Source: Apium graveolens (Eukaryota > Streptophyta > Magnoliopsida > Apiales > Apiaceae). Taken from it: DNA of 64,000 nucleotides. The stretch spans positions 173,830,790-173,894,789 of the forward strand of contig NC_133647.1 of assembly GCF_009905375.1 (NCBI RefSeq), given 5' to 3'. Both the position numbers and the translations under genes were made by a program. Position 1 is the stretch's first letter, and every line of letters starts with the position of its first letter. The notes beneath the pieces were generated by a model. It saw nothing but the letters and a program-made list of their open reading frames with translations, did not search any database and was not told the origin of the DNA. Below are positions 61,510 through 64,000 of the stretch, in pieces.

Positions 61510-63535
61510 TGTATGCTCCCAATCTTGGCTCACTAACAGTCTTTTTACAAAGGTGAGTTAGATGATTTGTAGAGCCACATTTATGACACTGTTTCCTAGG
61601 AGCATCTGTAATAGATGGAAAGTTGTTACTTTTGTTTATTTCAACCTTCCCATTTATGTTTTCTTCTTCTTTCATGCATTCTCAGTCTTAACTTCCCTGA
61701 TAGATTTCTTGGGAGTTTGTTTTACCATGGGCTTCTTCTCAGTTTTAAGAGTTGGGGTTGTTTCTGTGCATTTCTTATCATTGTCCTCATTAGCCAGTTC
61801 TTGCTTTATGATCAAATCTTCTTCACTAAAATTTACTTCACATACTTTGAACAGTGGTGAATCAACCTTTCTCAGCATAACTGAAACATCTTAATTTATA
61901 GTTGTCTTTCCCTTGTCACCTTCAACTTTCTTGTTGATGTTCAATGCATCATAATACAATCCAATAGCTATGTTAGCACATGTCTTGTTCTTCTCATGGT
62001 ATTGACCAACTAGTTGAGATGCATTCCTGAATGACATCAGTTTCACCTCATCTTTCTCTATCTTTTCTCTTAACGCAACTTCTATTTCACTAGCATAATT
62101 GAGCTTGTTCTTTAGATATTTATTTTCTTGCTTGACTGTCTCAAGCTCCACAAGCAATAGCTCAAACTTTTGTTTCTCACCCTTAAGATTCTCATTAGCT
62201 TTTGATAACCTACTGACCTCCTCAATAGCTGCAACCATGCTAGTATGAATGTGGAACATTTATATACTCATCTTTTCAACAGTCTCCTTATATTGACTTT
62301 TATTTAAATCAATAGTGGTAAGAGTTGGTAAATGTGATTTTGATGAGGATGACTCTCCTTGCTCCAAGGCCATGAGTGCATAGTTTCCTACTTTCTCATC
62401 ATCACCATTATCTGAATCATCCCAACTCTTTCCTTCTGCAATATAAGCTTTACCCTATTGCTTTCTTAGAAGAGCCTCATATTTTACTTCCAGTTCTCGA
62501 TAGGCCTTGTCATTTTTCACTTTCTTTGGCTTCCTGCATTCTGTAGCAAAATGGCCCAATTCATCACAACTGAAGCACCTAATCTTTGGCATGTCAACAG
62601 ATCCTGTTTTGTAGCCATTTTTGCTGCCAGAGTTATAATGTGTCTTTGTCTTCCAGCTGTTGTCCTTGTTGGATGTTTGTCCCTTATTTTTGAAGAACTT
62701 TAGCTTTTTTACTCTGATGTTAGAGAATTTCCTTGCTAAGTAAGCCATGGCCTGATAACTCATCCAGTTCATCCAAGGTATAGAATTCATCCTCTTCTAA
62801 TACAAGAATAACTTGCTTCTGTGGTTCCTTGTTCTTTTGCTCATTTCTTGAAACAATTGGAGTCTGGATTTCTTGTTCATCATCAGATGACTGGCTATCA
62901 TTAACAACTAGGAAACTTGATCCATCAGCAATGTGCCCTTGACCAGCTCTTAAAGATTTTCTTTGAATCATTTCCAGTTCATAGGTTTTTAGAATTCCAT
63001 ACAAAACCTCCAGTGTCATTCTGCTCAATTTTCTCCCTTCTTTTATAGCTGAAATGTTTTGTTCTAGATGGTCAGGAAGGATGAGCAAAAACTTTAAGTT
63101 AACTTCCTCAACTTCATAGTATTTGTCATGAAGCTGCAAGTCATTAATCAGCTTGTTTAATCTTTCAAAGACATCAATTATGCCCTCCTTTGGTTTAGCC
63201 ATAAAATCCTCATATTGAGATACCAAAATCCTCATTTAATTTGACCTATCTTCCTCTGTTCCCTCACATAGAATCTCTATTTTCTCCCAGATCTATTTAG
63301 CTTTGTCACAGTCGATAATGTTATTGTACATTACATTGTCAAGTGACTTTATCAGAATTAGTTGCAAGCTATTATCCAGAGAGATTTTCTCCTTTTCAAT
63401 CTCAGAGTACTTTGAGGGATCCTTAGGAGCATAATGAGCTGGGATGACCATGTCTCCATCTATAGATTCCTCAACTCTTTCCATGGGAGTGAAAGGGCCA
63501 TTCTTGAGAATCTGAACATATAATGGGTTGGCCAT
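61510..63535 (-). pseudogene. gag of copia element G, broken and cut by F
   Basis: Starts at the ATG at 63535-63533 (MANPLYVQILKNGPFTPMER). The gag core (LVSQYEDFMAKPKEG, VFERLNKLINDLQLH, LEVLYGILKTYELEM) runs about 63235-62950. The first CCHC is CFSCDELGHFATEC (about 62580-62535). A coiled-coil-like region (ELETVKQENKYLKNKLN) lies about 62145-62095. A second CCHC, CHKCGSTNHLTHLC, lies about 61595-61550, just before the F insertion. In-frame stops interrupt it (63293, 63236, 62455, 62260, 61891 and more), and the frame shifts near 62750. The long C-terminal part after the first knuckle is typical of SIRE-type gag. Confidence 0.85.
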
Positions 63536-63665
63536 CTTTATAAACAACAATATTTTCTTTTTCTATAATGTATAGTTGGCTTTGTCAAAGGCTGGTATCT
63601 TGATACTACTTAGCTTCTGTATATTCATTCTTCCAAGATCTTTAATCTGTTTGCTTTCAGATTTT

Positions 63666-63677
63666 GCTCTGATACCA
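63666..63677 (-). other. Primer binding site, element G
   Basis: Minus strand TGGTATCAGAGC, two bases from the LTR edge at 63680. tRNA-Met type. Confidence 0.93.
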
Positions 63678-63679
63678 CT

Positions 63680-64000
63680 TGTTAGGTAATGAATACAACA
63701 CAGGGGGGTGAATGTGTTTTGGCTAATTTTAAGGCTTTTTGAATGTTTGTTTCTTGGTTAACAAAGCACATTAGAAATGCAGTAATATTATGTTAGCTGA
63801 AAAAAATAGTACACATAATATTTCAAAACTCACTGAATTTTGTATTAAAATTAAGCTAGTGTTCTGCTACAAATCCTGGGTTCTTTGTAAGTAAAGAACT
63901 CAGCTTCTTCCTTGAGAGTTACAAGAAAAACTAGATATGTTTGATGCAATTTGAAAGCAAAGAACCAGTGTTTACTTTATTGATTAGTAAACACAGGTTT
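63680..64000 (-). repeat. Element G 5' LTR, partial
   Basis: In plus orientation starts TGTTAGGTAATGAATACAAC, then CAGGGGGGTGAATGTG, resembling the LTR ends of SIRE/Maximus-type elements. Continues beyond the window. No ORF. Confidence 0.85.

Larger units (their letters stand above)
61510..64000 (-). mobile_element. Element G: Ty1/copia (Maximus/SIRE-like), partial
   Basis: Minus strand: LTR from 63680 to beyond the window, PBS at 63666-63677, broken gag 63535-61510, cut by the insertion of F at 61510. The gag type (MANPLYVQ start, two CCHC knuckles, long coiled-coil-like tail) fits the SIRE/Maximus group; the exact lineage is not certain. Pol would lie left of F, outside the window. Confidence 0.85.

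Noticed and set aside
61562..61894. 110-codon plus ORF in G
   Set aside because: Antisense to the copia gag tail, including the second zinc knuckle.

Overview
This window is repeat DNA from a nuclear plant genome, almost certainly a large-genome flowering plant. Nothing in it looks like a host gene, and I cannot name the species. All of it can be assigned to seven LTR retrotransposons, here called A to H (E unused), inserted into one another. They are a Maximus/SIRE-type Ty1/copia element (G), five Ty3/gypsy Tekay-type chromovirus copies (F, C, A, B and solo LTR D), and one Athila-type Ty3/gypsy element (H). Assignments rest on tRNA primer binding sites, polypurine tracts, matching LTR pairs, target-site duplications (TSDs), and gag/protease/RT/RNase H/integrase motifs. 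Where one element interrupts another, the interrupted sequence can be matched across the insertion.

Layout. G (61510-64000, minus) is the oldest host and shows only gag, PBS and the LTR edge. F (11700-61509, minus) is inserted in the gag of G. The 3' LTR of F is broken by A (1-11699, plus, TATA box and left end outside the window). The 5' LTR of F is broken by C (20413-50291, plus, TSD ATATA) and by H (51665-61003, plus, TSD CTTAG). C holds a 4.0 kb solo LTR, D (26696-30732, TSD CACTT). The 3' LTR of C is broken by B (33931-47411, minus, TSD GGAAG). The order of events is therefore G, then F, then C, A and H in unknown order, with B and D after C.

Condition. B is complete: two 4,019-bp LTRs in which I saw no difference, a perfect TSD and an uninterrupted 1,537-codon gag-pol ORF ending in a chromodomain. 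A is a close relative with a gag-pol of exactly the same length but four nonsense codons. D is of the same family. C, F, G and H are decayed by stops, frameshifts and deletions, with many stops at CAG, CAA or CGA sites.

Most interesting observation. A, B and D carry in the LTR a tiny open exon beginning MVRFKQTARKT, close to the histone H3 tail (ARTKQTARKS). It lies between a good 3' splice site and a good 5' splice site. In A and B a GT-AG intron of about 314 nt, spanning the LTR end and the PBS, would join it in frame to a conserved ORF that ends before gag. The predicted product is a 139-aa accessory protein made from a spliced RNA lacking the PBS. The more diverged element F has the same layout (ATG 9 nt after an ACAG acceptor, start M-N-R-T-K, in-frame intron across the PBS). 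C keeps a decayed trace of it. Because these elements also encode a chromodomain, an H3-like peptide on a second product is a testable idea. Splicing and function are inferred from sequence only.
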